From Hyphomonadaceae bacterium (GTDB taxonomy: Bacteria > Pseudomonadota > Alphaproteobacteria > Caulobacterales > Aquidulcibacteraceae), in the NCBI GenBank assembly GCA_016791445.1, contig JAEUMP010000003.1:1-64000 (forward strand): DNA of 64,000 nt, given 5' to 3'. Below, one piece after another: positions 51,657 to 59,475 of the stretch. The translations under genes were made by a program, and so were the position numbers. Within the stretch, counting starts at the first letter, position 1. Each line of letters starts with the position of its first letter. The notes below the pieces were generated by a model. It worked only from the letters and a program-made list of their open reading frames with translations. It was not told where the DNA came from and ran no database searches.

Positions 51657-52151
51657 ATGCAGATCGCAAAGCCGCTACGCCACCGCCGCGCCGCCTACGC
51701 CGCCGCTGCAAGCGAGATCCATCTGTGGCTGCTGCAAGTCCTCGCCTGGGTCGCGGCGCGCGTGCGCCTGCCGCGCGTGTTGCGTCTCGATTTCCAGGAC
51801 GAAGTGAGAAAGGCGCGACGCGACATTCGCCGGCTGATCTTCCTCAGCATGTGCTCGCGCCTGACCTTTCGGCGCGATCACCCGACCTTCACGCACCATC
51901 CGCACGGAATCCTTGGCTACAAGCGCCGCAACATCCGCATCATTCACGCCTTCACGCGCGGGATTCCGCTACGCACGCTCGCTGACATGCGCGATGCGCT
52001 GACGAATTTCGACAAAGTGGTGAAGTGCGCCACATTGCGGTTGCCGAAAAACGGCGCAACGCCCGGCGCCATCGTCACGGTCCTCGCCGTGACGATCGCT
52101 CTCGGCGTGCAGATCATCGCACCCGCGACCGACGCCGCAGACACATCATGA
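51657..52151 (+). CDS. Unknown basic protein with a C-terminal membrane helix
   Basis: 164 residues from the ATG at 51657, preceded by AGGAGAG. The N-terminal part is rich in Arg and hydrophobic residues (HLWLLQVLAWVAARVRLPRV). A middle segment (DPTFTHHPHGI region: RRDHPTFTHHPHGILGYKRR) has several His, and the C-terminus ends in a hydrophobic helix (GAIVTVLAVTIALGVQIIAP). No family is recognised. It is flanked on both sides by palindromic repeat elements. Confidence 0.6.
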   Translation: MQIAKPLRHRRAAYAAAASEIHLWLLQVLAWVAARVRLPRVLRLDFQDEVRKARRDIRRLIFLSMCSRLTFRRDHPTFTHHPHGILGYKRRNIRIIHAFTRGIPLRTLADMRDALTNFDKVVKCATLRLPKNGATPGAIVTVLAVTIALGVQIIAPATDAADTS

Positions 52152-52157
52152 CCAGTC

Positions 52158-52267
52158 ATGCCGGACCGCGCAGCGCCTGCTGCGCATACCCATGTTCGGT
52201 ACACGCGAGATTCCACGGAGTCTGGCGGCGCCCGCGCATGCGCAGCGGGCGCTGCGTGGTCCGGCAT
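52158..52267. repeat. 29-base near-perfect inverted repeat (possible MITE/REP-like element)
   Basis: Bases 52158-52186 match the reverse complement of 52239-52267 at 27 of 29 positions, with a 52-base spacer. The element spans about 110 bases, begins seven bases after the unknown gene at 51657-52151 and lies 137 bases before tRNA-Leu. No coding frame is convincing. Arms begin ATGCCGGACC. The remainder up to the tRNA shows nothing recognisable. Confidence 0.7.
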
Positions 52268-52404
52268 GGGTATTGGCGCTCCCTTTATGCGACTGCGCGT
52301 GTTCCGGCCCCGTCGCCCCCCAGTCGCCCAGCTGTCGCCGCGCCGGCAAGCGGCACTTGCCCCCGGGCCCGTCCTCCGCTAACACCCCCGCCTTCCTCCC
52401 GGAT

Positions 52405-52489
52405 GCGCTCGTGGCGGAATTGGTAGACGCACTACCTTGAGGTGGTAGCGGGGAGACCCGTGGAGGTTCGAGTCCTCTCGAGCGCACCA
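52405..52489 (+). tRNA. tRNA-Leu (anticodon GAG)
   Basis: 85 bases with an encoded CCA. Acceptor stem GCGCTCG/CGAGCGC, D arm with TTGGTAGACG, anticodon stem CTACC/GGTAG around loop TTGAGGT giving anticodon GAG, a variable arm (CGGGGAGACCCGT) typical of Leu, and T arm GGTTCGAGTCC. All stems pair. No integrase is next to it. Confidence 0.97.
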
Positions 52490-52561
52490 AATTTCCGTTC
52501 CGACGGTTGACCTGAAGCCCGACGCGGCGTTTTCCGGGTCGAACCTCCCGCGGAGACGGCC

Positions 52562-53953
52562 ATGGCGGACAATCAGGAGCGCGACGCCGCCGCCGCGGAC
52601 GAACAGCGCCGGTTCGAAGTCGATCCGCATTTCGTCACCCTGGTCACCGGCGCCGCCTATGACCGTGACGCCCCGGAACTTCGCCGCCTGCTGCGCGATC
52701 TGCACCCGGCCGACCTCGCCGACGTCGTCGAACAGCTGCCCGAAGAAGCGCTGAAACGGCTCTTCCGCCTCGTCGGCCCCGAACTGCCCTCGGCCTTCCT
52801 CGCCGACGTCGAATGGGAAATCCGGGAAAAGGTCCTCGAGCTCTTGCCCGCCGACTATGTGGGCCGGGCGCTTGGCGAACTGGATACCGACGACGCCGCC
52901 GCCGTCGCCGCCGACCTCGACGAGGACAAACTCGAACAGGCCCTCGCCGCCGCCGACGACGAGACGCGCCTCGCCGTCGAGCAGGGCCTCGCCGCCGAAG
53001 AGGACACCGCCGGTCGCCTCATGCAGCGCGAGCTGGTGGCCGCGCCGGAGTTCTGGAGCGTGGGCGACGCCATCGACTACATGCGCGCCGGAGAGACCGA
53101 GCTGCCGGAGACCTTCTTCGAACTCTATGTGGTGGACCCGGGCTTTCGCCCCATCGGCGCGGTTCCGCTCTCGACGCTGCTGCGGGCGGGTCGGGAAACG
53201 AAACTCACCGAGATCATGCGCGCCCCGCAGGCGCTGATCGAACCGGCGATGGACCAGGAAGAGGTCGCGTTCGTCTTCCAGAAATATCACCTCGCTTCGG
53301 CGCCCGTCGTCGACGAGGCTGGGAGGCTCACCGGCGTCGTGACCATCGACGACATCGTCCACGTCATCGCCGACGAGAACGAGGAAGACCTTCTGAAACT
53401 CTCCGGCGTCAGCGACGCCAACCAGTCCGACACGGTCGCCAAATCAATCCGCGCGCGCGCGCCGTGGCTCGGGCTCAACCTCTTCACCGGCATCGCGTCG
53501 GCGAGCGTCATCGCGTTCTACGGGGCGTCGATCGAGAAGGTGGTCGCGCTCGCGGTGCTCATGCCGATCGTCGCCTCGGTCGGCGGCAATGCCGGGACGC
53601 AGGCGCTCGCGGTCGCCGTCCGCGCCATCGCCTCGCGGGACCTGACATCGACAAACGCCCTGCGCCATGTCTGGCGCGAGCTGTTCACGGGCTTCAGCAA
53701 CGGACTGATGATGGCCGCGATCCTCGCTGGCGCGGCGGGCGTCTGGTTCCACTCGGCGGGCATCAGTCTCGCCGTGGGACTGGCGGTGATCATCAACCTT
53801 ACCGCCGCCGGTCTCGCCGGAATCCTTGTGCCGCTCACGCTGCGCCGCTTCGGGGCGGATCCGGCCGTGTCGTCCTCGGTGTTCGTGACCTTCATCACCG
53901 ATTTCACCGGGTTTCTGGCCTTTCTCGGCCTCGCGACGGTGATCCTGCTCTAG
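52562..53953 (+). CDS. mgtE: Magnesium transporter MgtE
   Basis: 463 residues. The N-terminal superhelical domain (LHPADLADVVEQLPEEAL), two CBS domains (GRLMQRELVAAPEFWSVGDA; LTGVVTIDDIVHVIADEN) and a C-terminal five-helix pore domain (PIVASVGGNAGTQALAVAVR; SSSVFVTFITDFTGFL) are complete. It is a magnesium-gated channel in the inner membrane. GGAGA lies before the ATG. No M-box-like leader was recognised. Confidence 0.95.
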   Translation: MADNQERDAAAADEQRRFEVDPHFVTLVTGAAYDRDAPELRRLLRDLHPADLADVVEQLPEEALKRLFRLVGPELPSAFLADVEWEIREKVLELLPADYVGRALGELDTDDAAAVAADLDEDKLEQALAAADDETRLAVEQGLAAEEDTAGRLMQRELVAAPEFWSVGDAIDYMRAGETELPETFFELYVVDPGFRPIGAVPLSTLLRAGRETKLTEIMRAPQALIEPAMDQEEVAFVFQKYHLASAPVVDEAGRLTGVVTIDDIVHVIADENEEDLLKLSGVSDANQSDTVAKSIRARAPWLGLNLFTGIASASVIAFYGASIEKVVALAVLMPIVASVGGNAGTQALAVAVRAIASRDLTSTNALRHVWRELFTGFSNGLMMAAILAGAAGVWFHSAGISLAVGLAVIINLTAAGLAGILVPLTLRRFGADPAVSSSVFVTFITDFTGFLAFLGLATVILL

Positions 53954-54070
53954 TCGGACAGCGCCGAATTCCCTTCAGAAGGGCGCCCACGGCCCCGGAC
54001 TTGCGTGGCGGGATGCGTCCCATGGGCAAGAGCTCGCGGGACTGTCCCGTTTTGAGCGAAAGTCCGGACC

Positions 54071-54982
54071 ATGCCGACCAAACTCTCCGCCGATGGCCTC
54101 GCGCTGATCAAGCGTCACGAAGGTTTCCGCGCCGAACCGCTCATGCTCGCCGACGGCCGCGTCGTTGTCGGTCACGGCCACGTTCAGGCGGTCGCGCCCC
54201 CGGCGCCGATCACCGAAGCCGAGGCCGAAGCACTCTTGAAGCAGGACATCGCCGCCGTAGAAACCGCCATCGGCGCGCGCGTGCTCGCGCCGCTGACGCA
54301 GGCCCAGTTCGATGCGCTCGTCTCCTTCGCCTTTTCGATCGGAATCGACGCGTTTGTGAAGAGTGACGTGCTCCGTCGTCTCAATGCTGGCGAGCCGATC
54401 GCGGCGGCTTTCGCGATGGACGCCTGGCGAAAGAGCCGCGTGAACGGCGAACCGCAAGTGCTCGACGCGCTGGTGCGCCGCCGGTCGGATGAGCGCGCCA
54501 TGTTCCTCAGCCTCGAGGCGCCCGTCGCCGCCGCGTCGGCGTATGTGCGTCCCGAACTCGATCACGCGGCGAACCTGCTCGGCGCCTCGAAGGTTGCGGC
54601 CCTGCCGCAGCCTGTTTCCGCGCCGCAGACCGCCGACGAAGAAACCCGCAAGCTCGCCGAAATCCTCGCGCGCGATCCGTCCACGGCGCATGCATTGAAA
54701 GCGCCGCCTGCACCGGAGCCGGATGACGAGGAGGAGCCGCTCATGCTGACGCGTGTCGTTCCCGCCGCCGTCAACACGCCGCACGACATCACGGGCCTCG
54801 CGCTCTTTGGCATTGCCGGGGCAGGACTTTTCGCGGCAGGCCTCGTGGGGCTCAATCAGGGCAAGAACGGCCTCTTTCTGTTGCTCACGGCGCCAGGCGC
54901 GGTGATGATGGTCGGCGCCGGCTGGCAACTGCTGCGCGACCGTCTCGGTCAGTTCTGGCCAAAGGACGCGTTGCGCGGCTGA
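54071..54982 (+). CDS. spmX: SpmX-like membrane-anchored muramidase-domain protein
   Basis: 303 residues. The N-terminal ~140 residues are a GH24-type lysozyme domain (LIKRHEGFR with Glu17; LTQAQFDALVSFAFSIGIDA; RRLNAGEPIAAAF). A variable Pro/Glu-rich linker follows, then two C-terminal membrane helices (about 240-258 and 264-283). This is the architecture of SpmX, the muramidase-like polarity factor of Caulobacter-type bacteria. The usual TIGYGHT active-site strand reads VVVGHGHV, so the catalytic Thr is replaced and activity may be reduced, as in SpmX. A weak hairpin (CGGGACTGTCCCG then TTTT, 54037-54053) precedes the gene. Confidence 0.75.
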   Translation: MPTKLSADGLALIKRHEGFRAEPLMLADGRVVVGHGHVQAVAPPAPITEAEAEALLKQDIAAVETAIGARVLAPLTQAQFDALVSFAFSIGIDAFVKSDVLRRLNAGEPIAAAFAMDAWRKSRVNGEPQVLDALVRRRSDERAMFLSLEAPVAAASAYVRPELDHAANLLGASKVAALPQPVSAPQTADEETRKLAEILARDPSTAHALKAPPAPEPDDEEEPLMLTRVVPAAVNTPHDITGLALFGIAGAGLFAAGLVGLNQGKNGLFLLLTAPGAVMMVGAGWQLLRDRLGQFWPKDALRG

Positions 54983-55018
54983 CTTGTTCGCCCCAAGGGG
55001 CGACGCTAAGCCTTGCGC

Positions 55019-56182
55019 ATGCTGCGCAACGCTCCCCAACTCGATTTCGACCTCGGCGACAACGCCGAGATGATCCGCGATCTCACGGCCCGCTTCGCCG
55101 ACAACGAGATCGCGCCCATCGCCGACCAGATCGACAAGACCAACGAATTTCCGCGCCATCTCTGGCCGAAGATCGGCGAGCTTGGCCTGCACGGCATCAC
55201 CGTCGAAGAGGAGTGGGGCGGCGCGGGTCTCGGCTATCTCGAACACGTCGTGGCGATGGAAGAAATCAGCCGCGCCTCGGCGAGCGTGGGCCTGAGTTAC
55301 GGCGCGCACTCCAATCTCTGCATCAATCAATTGCGGCGCTGGGGAAATGACGCGCAGAAGTCGAAGTATCTGCCGAAGCTCATCAGCGGCGAACATGTCG
55401 GCTCGCTGGCGATGAGCGAAGCGGGCGCGGGCAGCGACGTCGTCTCAATGCGCCTGCGCGCGGAGAAGAAGGGCGATCGTTACGTGCTGAACGGCACGAA
55501 GTTCTGGATCACCAATTCCCCGCATGCCGACACGCTCGTCGTCTATGCGAAGACCGATCCCGACGCGGGCGCGCGCGGCATCACGGCGTTCCTCGTCGAG
55601 AAGGGCATGAAGGGTTTCTCCGTCGCGCCGAAGCTCGACAAGATCGGCATGCGCGGCAGCGACACGGCGGAGCTCGTGTTCGAGGACTGCGAAGTGCCCG
55701 CCGAGAACATCATGGGCCCGCTCAATGAAGGCGTGCGCGTGCTGATGAGCGGCCTCGATTACGAACGCGCGGTGCTGGCGGCGGGCCCGCTCGGCATCAT
55801 GCAGGCCGCGCTCGACGTGGTCGTGCCCTATGTGAAGGAGAGGAAGCAGTTCGGCCGTCCGATCGGCGACTTCCAGCTGATGCAGGGCAAGCTCGCGGAC
55901 ATGTATGTCGCGCTGAGCACGTCACGCGCCTACGTCTATGCGGTGGCGAAGGCGTGCGACGCCGGCAAGACCACGCGCAAGGATGCGGCAGGCGCCATTC
56001 TCTACGCGGCGGAGCAGGCGACGAAGGTCGCGCTCGAAGCCATCCAGGCGCTCGGCGGCAATGGCTACATCAACGATTATCCGACGGGCCGTCTGCTGCG
56101 CGATGCCAAGCTCTACGAGATCGGCGCGGGGACGAGCGAAATCCGCCGCTTCCTGATCGGGCGGGAGATGATGGGGGAGTGA
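55019..56182 (+). CDS. ivd: Isovaleryl-CoA dehydrogenase
   Basis: 387 residues from the ATG at 55019. Acyl-CoA dehydrogenase signatures are [14 protein letters not shown] and [18 protein letters not shown], plus [20 protein letters not shown] and [26 protein letters not shown]-type [19 protein letters not shown] is present. The catalytic Glu lies in [14 protein letters not shown], as in isovaleryl-CoA dehydrogenases. It acts in leucine breakdown. The other liu/mcc genes are not in the window. The next gene ends two bases after its stop, convergent. Confidence 0.92.
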   Translation: MLRNAPQLDFDLGDNAEMIRDLTARFADNEIAPIADQIDKTNEFPRHLWPKIGELGLHGITVEEEWGGAGLGYLEHVVAMEEISRASASVGLSYGAHSNLCINQLRRWGNDAQKSKYLPKLISGEHVGSLAMSEAGAGSDVVSMRLRAEKKGDRYVLNGTKFWITNSPHADTLVVYAKTDPDAGARGITAFLVEKGMKGFSVAPKLDKIGMRGSDTAELVFEDCEVPAENIMGPLNEGVRVLMSGLDYERAVLAAGPLGIMQAALDVVVPYVKERKQFGRPIGDFQLMQGKLADMYVALSTSRAYVYAVAKACDAGKTTRKDAAGAILYAAEQATKVALEAIQALGGNGYINDYPTGRLLRDAKLYEIGAGTSEIRRFLIGREMMGE

Positions 56183-56184
56183 TG

Positions 56185-56709
56185 CTAGTCGAACTGCCCA
56201 TGGCTAGCTTTGTCGAACAACTCCCTTTCGATCTCGGCTAGTTTTAGCAGGTATTCACTTTCCGGCATTCCGCGTTGCGTCGCGCGCGACGCCGCGAGCT
56301 TGGCTAAGTCCGCATCAATGCTCTCGTATGAAGCCGCGACTGTCTCAAGCATTGAGATCAATTCCGTGCAGCCGCCAACTGTCGTCAGTCGGAGCGAATG
56401 CTTTCGGAAGAAGCGATGTGAGAGTTCATCTCTCTCAAGCTTGAATGCGTGCAGCCGCGCAAGCAGGTGGCCATCTGGTGAGAAGAGCTTCTCAAACTTT
56501 CGTAGGAGATTTCCGAAGGTAAGTTTCTCGTTCTTCAGATAAAACTCGTCGAACTTGGCTTGCGATGGCTGCGCGCAGGACGCGGTCTCTATGTCAGCGA
56601 GAAGTCCAATGAGACTCGTTTCGCAGCATTGGGCGAAGTAAACTGCTAAGCCGAAGCGCGCGTAGACCTCTTTGACGATTTCGCCGTCGGGATCCCTATC
56701 TGGCTCCAT
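56185..56709 (-). CDS. Unknown HEPN-like protein in low-GC insert
   Basis: 174 residues from the ATG at 56709 (AAGAGA ten bases upstream); a TTG at 56748 is also in frame but lies in the terminator tail. Helical throughout. The segment LHAFKLERDELSHRFFRKH contains R-D-x-x-x-H, matching the Rx4-6H motif of HEPN-domain RNases. The upstream helix (FGLAVYFAQCCETSLIGLL) resembles the first HEPN helix. About 50% GC in the line counted, against ~67% around, and no partner nucleotidyltransferase gene. It may be a toxin/defence RNase or an inactive relative. It follows a leader-like unit with its own terminator. Confidence 0.6.
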   Translation of the reverse strand: MEPDRDPDGEIVKEVYARFGLAVYFAQCCETSLIGLLADIETASCAQPSQAKFDEFYLKNEKLTFGNLLRKFEKLFSPDGHLLARLHAFKLERDELSHRFFRKHSLRLTTVGGCTELISMLETVAASYESIDADLAKLAASRATQRGMPESEYLLKLAEIERELFDKASHGQFD

Positions 56710-56740
56710 ACCGATCCATCTCTTGGTGGTAGCTAGTCTT

Positions 56741-56779
56741 GAAAACAAAACGCCGCCCCGGGTTTCCCCGGAGCGGCGC
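56741..56779 (-). terminator. Strong terminator between leader ORF and HEPN-like gene
   Basis: On the minus strand a GC-rich stem (CGCCGCTCCGG/CCGGGGCGGCG with one bulge and an AAA loop) is followed by TTTTGTTTTC. It lies 32 bases upstream of the HEPN-like ATG and about 40 bases after the small ORF, so it would end the leader transcript or act as an attenuator. Confidence 0.8.
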
Positions 56780-56817
56780 CATTGTCGGACCGCTGAGCGA
56801 TCCCTGACCAGATGCGC

Positions 56818-56886
56818 TTAGGCGCGAACCCCGTTCATGGAGGTCCAGGTCAGGCGGGCCGCTAACGGCGAACGACGATGAGACAC
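56818..56886 (-). CDS. 22-codon leader-type ORF with perfect Shine-Dalgarno
   Basis: Read on the minus strand, AAAGGAGGTGATCC (56888-56901) is an exact complement of the 16S rRNA 3' end. Seven bases after its AGGAGG core a GTG opens a 22-codon frame ending TAA (product MSHRRSPLAARLTWTSMNGV plus two residues). A 7-base element inside the ORF (minus-strand CCTGACC, 56848-56854) can pair with GGTCAGG after it (56803-56809), and a strong terminator follows. The layout is that of a leader peptide/attenuator or a small mRNA. No known leader peptide is recognised. Confidence 0.5.
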   Translation of the reverse strand: MSHRRSPLAARLTWTSMNGVRA

Positions 56887-56921
56887 TGGATCACCTCCTT
56901 TCAAAAGTTGAAGCCAAGACG

Positions 56922-56949
56922 AAGGTAGGGTGCGCCGCGACGTTTGCAA
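56922..56949 (-). promoter_or_regulatory. Possible promoter of the leader unit
   Basis: On the minus strand TTGCAA (56949-56944) and TACCTT (56927-56922) are separated by 16 bases and would start transcription about 15 bases before the Shine-Dalgarno sequence. The -10 is weak, so this is tentative. Confidence 0.3.
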
Positions 56950-57032
56950 AGGGGGCGCTGCGTTTGGGCGATGGGCGAGGCGCCGATGCACGTCCGGACG
57001 CGAAAATCGACCTGTTGTGATGCAGCGTCAGC

Positions 57033-57187
57033 CCCTCTCCCGCGCCGGAGCGGGAGAGGGAAGATCGCGAAGCGATCAGGGTGAGGGCGCGGTGGCGCAG
57101 AACGTGTCTCATCCTGAGAAACCGGCCCTCACCCTGCTTCTCGCATGGCTCGAAGCGGTCCCTCTCCCGCTCAGGCGCGGGAGAGGG
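57033..57187. repeat. Composite palindromic repeat element
   Basis: Two copies of the palindrome CCCTCTCCCGC/GCGGGAGAGGG (57033-57060 and 57160-57187) flank a 12-base inverted repeat CAGGGTGAGGGC (57077-57088)/GCCCTCACCCTG (57125-57136), so the whole element is nearly symmetrical. This is a REP/BIME-like intergenic mosaic. It ends seven bases before the DUF885 stop codon, and the arms could act as a bidirectional transcription barrier. Confidence 0.75.
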
Positions 57188-57193
57188 AAAAGG

Positions 57194-59110
57194 TCACCGC
57201 TGCCTTGGCAACAGCGCCGGGGTCACCGGCGTCAGCGGCAGGGACTGCCACGCCTTCACGCGCTCGCCGAGAATGTCGAGCGGCACCGCGCCCGCGCCCA
57301 GCACCGTGTCGTGAAAGCCGCGGATGTCGAAGCGGTCGCCGCGCGCGAGCCGCGCTTCCTCCCGCAGCCGCAGGATTTCCATCTGTCCGATCATGTAGGC
57401 CGTCGCCTGGCCGGGCATGACGATGTAGCGGTCGATGTCCTTGCGCGCCTGCGCTTCGTCGCCGGGCTGGTTGGCGAGGATGTAGTCGATCGCCTGCTGG
57501 CGCGGCCAGCGCTTGTGGTGGAGCCCCGTGTCCACGACGAGACGGATCGCACGGCGCAGTTCAAGAACAAGCCTGCCGAAGTCCGAATACGGATCCTCGT
57601 AGGCGCCCATCTCCTTGGCGAGACGCTCGCAGTATAGACCCCAGCCTTCCGAGTACGCCGTGTAGCCGCCGAAGCGGCGGAAACGCGGCACGCCCTCAAG
57701 CTCCTGCGCAATGGCGATCTGCATGTGATGGCCGGGGACGCCTTCGTGGTAGGCGAGCGCCTCGAGCTGATAGAGCGGCAGCGCCTTCATGTTCACGGTG
57801 TTGGCGTAGTAGATGCCCGGGCGCGATCCATCGGCCGCAGGCCGATTGTAGAAGGCGAGCCCCGCCGATTGTTCGCGCCAGGTCTCGACGGCGCGCACCT
57901 CGAGCGCGGCTTTCGGCAGGCGTCCGAAATAGGCCGGCAGCTTCTCGCTCATTGCAGTGATTGCGGCGGCGGCCTTGGCGATGTAGCGCGCTTTTCCTTC
58001 CGGCGTGTCCGGCTCGTAGAAGCGCGGATCTGTTTCCATGAAAGTGAAGAAGGCGCGCAGGTCGCCGCGGAAGTTCACCCGCGTCATGATCGCCTGCATC
58101 TCGCCGTGGATGCGCGCCACCTGAGCGAGGCCGATGTCGTGGATTTCGTCGGCGCTGAGTTTCGTCGTCGTCTGACGTTCCAGAAGGCTCTTGTAATAGG
58201 CCGCGCCGTCAGGCAGGCGCCACACGCCGTCGTCTGTTCCCGCGCGCGCCTTGTGCTGTTCCAGCATCGCGATGACGGCGGCGTAGGCCGGCGCGACGCT
58301 GTTGCGCAACGCCGCGTGCCCCGCTTGCAAGAGTGCCGTTTTCTGTGTGGCGGGCGCGTCGAGCGCGGCGACCTTCTTAACGAAGTCGCCCCACAACGGA
58401 CTTTGCGCGCCTGACGGAACCGCGCCCGGCGCAACCAGCGCGGCGAACTGCGTGTCGGCGACGCCGGGGTCGCCGAACGGCGCGCCGGTGACAATGTTGC
58501 GCGCGCCGGGGATGGCGTAGTCGTACACGAACTGCGGCATCAGCACGCCTGCTGCGGCGGAGGCTTCGTTCTCGGCGACCTGCTGAAGCAGATAGGGGCC
58601 GAGCCCCTCCAGTCGCTTCACATAGGCTTCCGCGTCCGCGACGCTCTGCACCTTGTGCTGGTTCAGCAGGAACGTGACCGCGCCCTGGTGCACGCCGCCC
58701 ATCTGGTCGAAGCGGTAGCGCCACCGCCGCCATCTGAACACCTCCTCGGCGCGGGCGTGTTCGGCCTCGAAGAGACGAAAGGAGAGCTGGCCGTCCTCGG
58801 TGAGGAATGCGGGCGTGAAGCGACGGCGCATTTCGGCGAGCCGCGCCGCGCCGAGGGCGAGGTCCTCCGAGGCGCGCGTCTCCGAAACATCGTCCCAGAG
58901 ATCATATCCGCGTCGGTCGCCGAGGCTGGTGGCCAATTGCGGCGACCGGGCGATGCGTTCCTCGAACACTTCTTCGAAGAAGGCGTCGAGGCGGGCGGTG
59001 TGGGCGATCCGGTCCTCGCGGCGGGGCCGGGACCCGATGCTGGCGCAACCAGACGCAGAGCTCGCCATGAGTCCCGCGCCCGCCAGAAGCACATTCCGCC
59101 TCGTCGTCAT
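57194..59110 (-). CDS. DUF885-family metallopeptidase-like lipoprotein
   Basis: 638 residues. The N-terminus has a twin-arginine-like start (TTRRNVLLAGAGLMASS) and a lipobox ending SGC, suggesting a Tat-exported lipoprotein. The DUF885 family is recognised by EALAYHEGVPGHHMQIAIAQ (HEGxPGHH zinc site), GGYTAYSEGWGLYCERLAKE and the end region YMIGQMEILRLREEA. Likely a periplasmic zinc-dependent peptidase; substrate unknown. It is divergent from fliQ across 92 bases. Confidence 0.88.
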   Translation of the reverse strand: MTTRRNVLLAGAGLMASSASGCASIGSRPRREDRIAHTARLDAFFEEVFEERIARSPQLATSLGDRRGYDLWDDVSETRASEDLALGAARLAEMRRRFTPAFLTEDGQLSFRLFEAEHARAEEVFRWRRWRYRFDQMGGVHQGAVTFLLNQHKVQSVADAEAYVKRLEGLGPYLLQQVAENEASAAAGVLMPQFVYDYAIPGARNIVTGAPFGDPGVADTQFAALVAPGAVPSGAQSPLWGDFVKKVAALDAPATQKTALLQAGHAALRNSVAPAYAAVIAMLEQHKARAGTDDGVWRLPDGAAYYKSLLERQTTTKLSADEIHDIGLAQVARIHGEMQAIMTRVNFRGDLRAFFTFMETDPRFYEPDTPEGKARYIAKAAAAITAMSEKLPAYFGRLPKAALEVRAVETWREQSAGLAFYNRPAADGSRPGIYYANTVNMKALPLYQLEALAYHEGVPGHHMQIAIAQELEGVPRFRRFGGYTAYSEGWGLYCERLAKEMGAYEDPYSDFGRLVLELRRAIRLVVDTGLHHKRWPRQQAIDYILANQPGDEAQARKDIDRYIVMPGQATAYMIGQMEILRLREEARLARGDRFDIRGFHDTVLGAGAVPLDILGERVKAWQSLPLTPVTPALLPRQR

Positions 59111-59202
59111 CCCCGACTCCTGCCAGTGGTCCGTCTTGGCGTTTCATTAACCATGGCGCTGCGGTCCCGTCGACGGCGGCCCTTCATTGCGGAGACGGAA
59201 CG

Positions 59203-59466
59203 ATGAGTGGCGCGGAAGTGCTCGATATCGGGCGGGAGGCGATCTGGCTGACCGTCATCATCTCGGCGCCGTGCATGCTCGTCGGACTCGCGGTGGGCTT
59301 CGGCGTGTCGCTGCTCCAGACCCTGACGCAGATCCAGGAGCAAACGCTCGTCTTTGTGCCCAAGATTCTGTCGATCTTCGTGGCGCTGCTGCTCTTCCTG
59401 CCGATCATGGGCGGGCTGCTGGGACGTTTCACGCAGGAGATCTTCGTCAGGATCGCGGCGTACTAG
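59203..59466 (+). CDS. fliQ: Flagellar export protein FliQ
   Basis: 87 residues with two membrane helices (AIWLTVIISAPCMLVGLAVG; ILSIFVALLLFLPIMGGLLG) and the conserved QTLTQIQEQTLVFVPK loop between them. Part of the flagellar type III export gate. GGAGA precedes the ATG; fliR follows after nine bases. Confidence 0.96.
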   Translation: MSGAEVLDIGREAIWLTVIISAPCMLVGLAVGFGVSLLQTLTQIQEQTLVFVPKILSIFVALLLFLPIMGGLLGRFTQEIFVRIAAY

Positions 59467-59475
59467 CGCTCCGTC

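Noticed and set aside
52405-52489. tRNA-Leu as an attachment site of a mobile element
   Set aside because: No integrase nearby and no duplicated tRNA 3' end seen; the adjacent inverted repeat is short and integrase-free.
54037-54053. CGGGACTGTCCCG hairpin with TTTT before the SpmX-like gene as an mgtE terminator
   Set aside because: The stem is only five base pairs; too weak to list as a confident terminator.
56888-56901. Exact match to the 16S rRNA 3' end (GGATCACCTCCTTT)
   Set aside because: Flanking sequence does not match 16S rRNA; on the other strand it is a perfect Shine-Dalgarno followed by a start codon, so it is treated as a ribosome-binding site.
57033-57187. Possible CRISPR-like repeats
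   Set aside because: Only two palindromic copies with no regular unique spacers and no cas genes.
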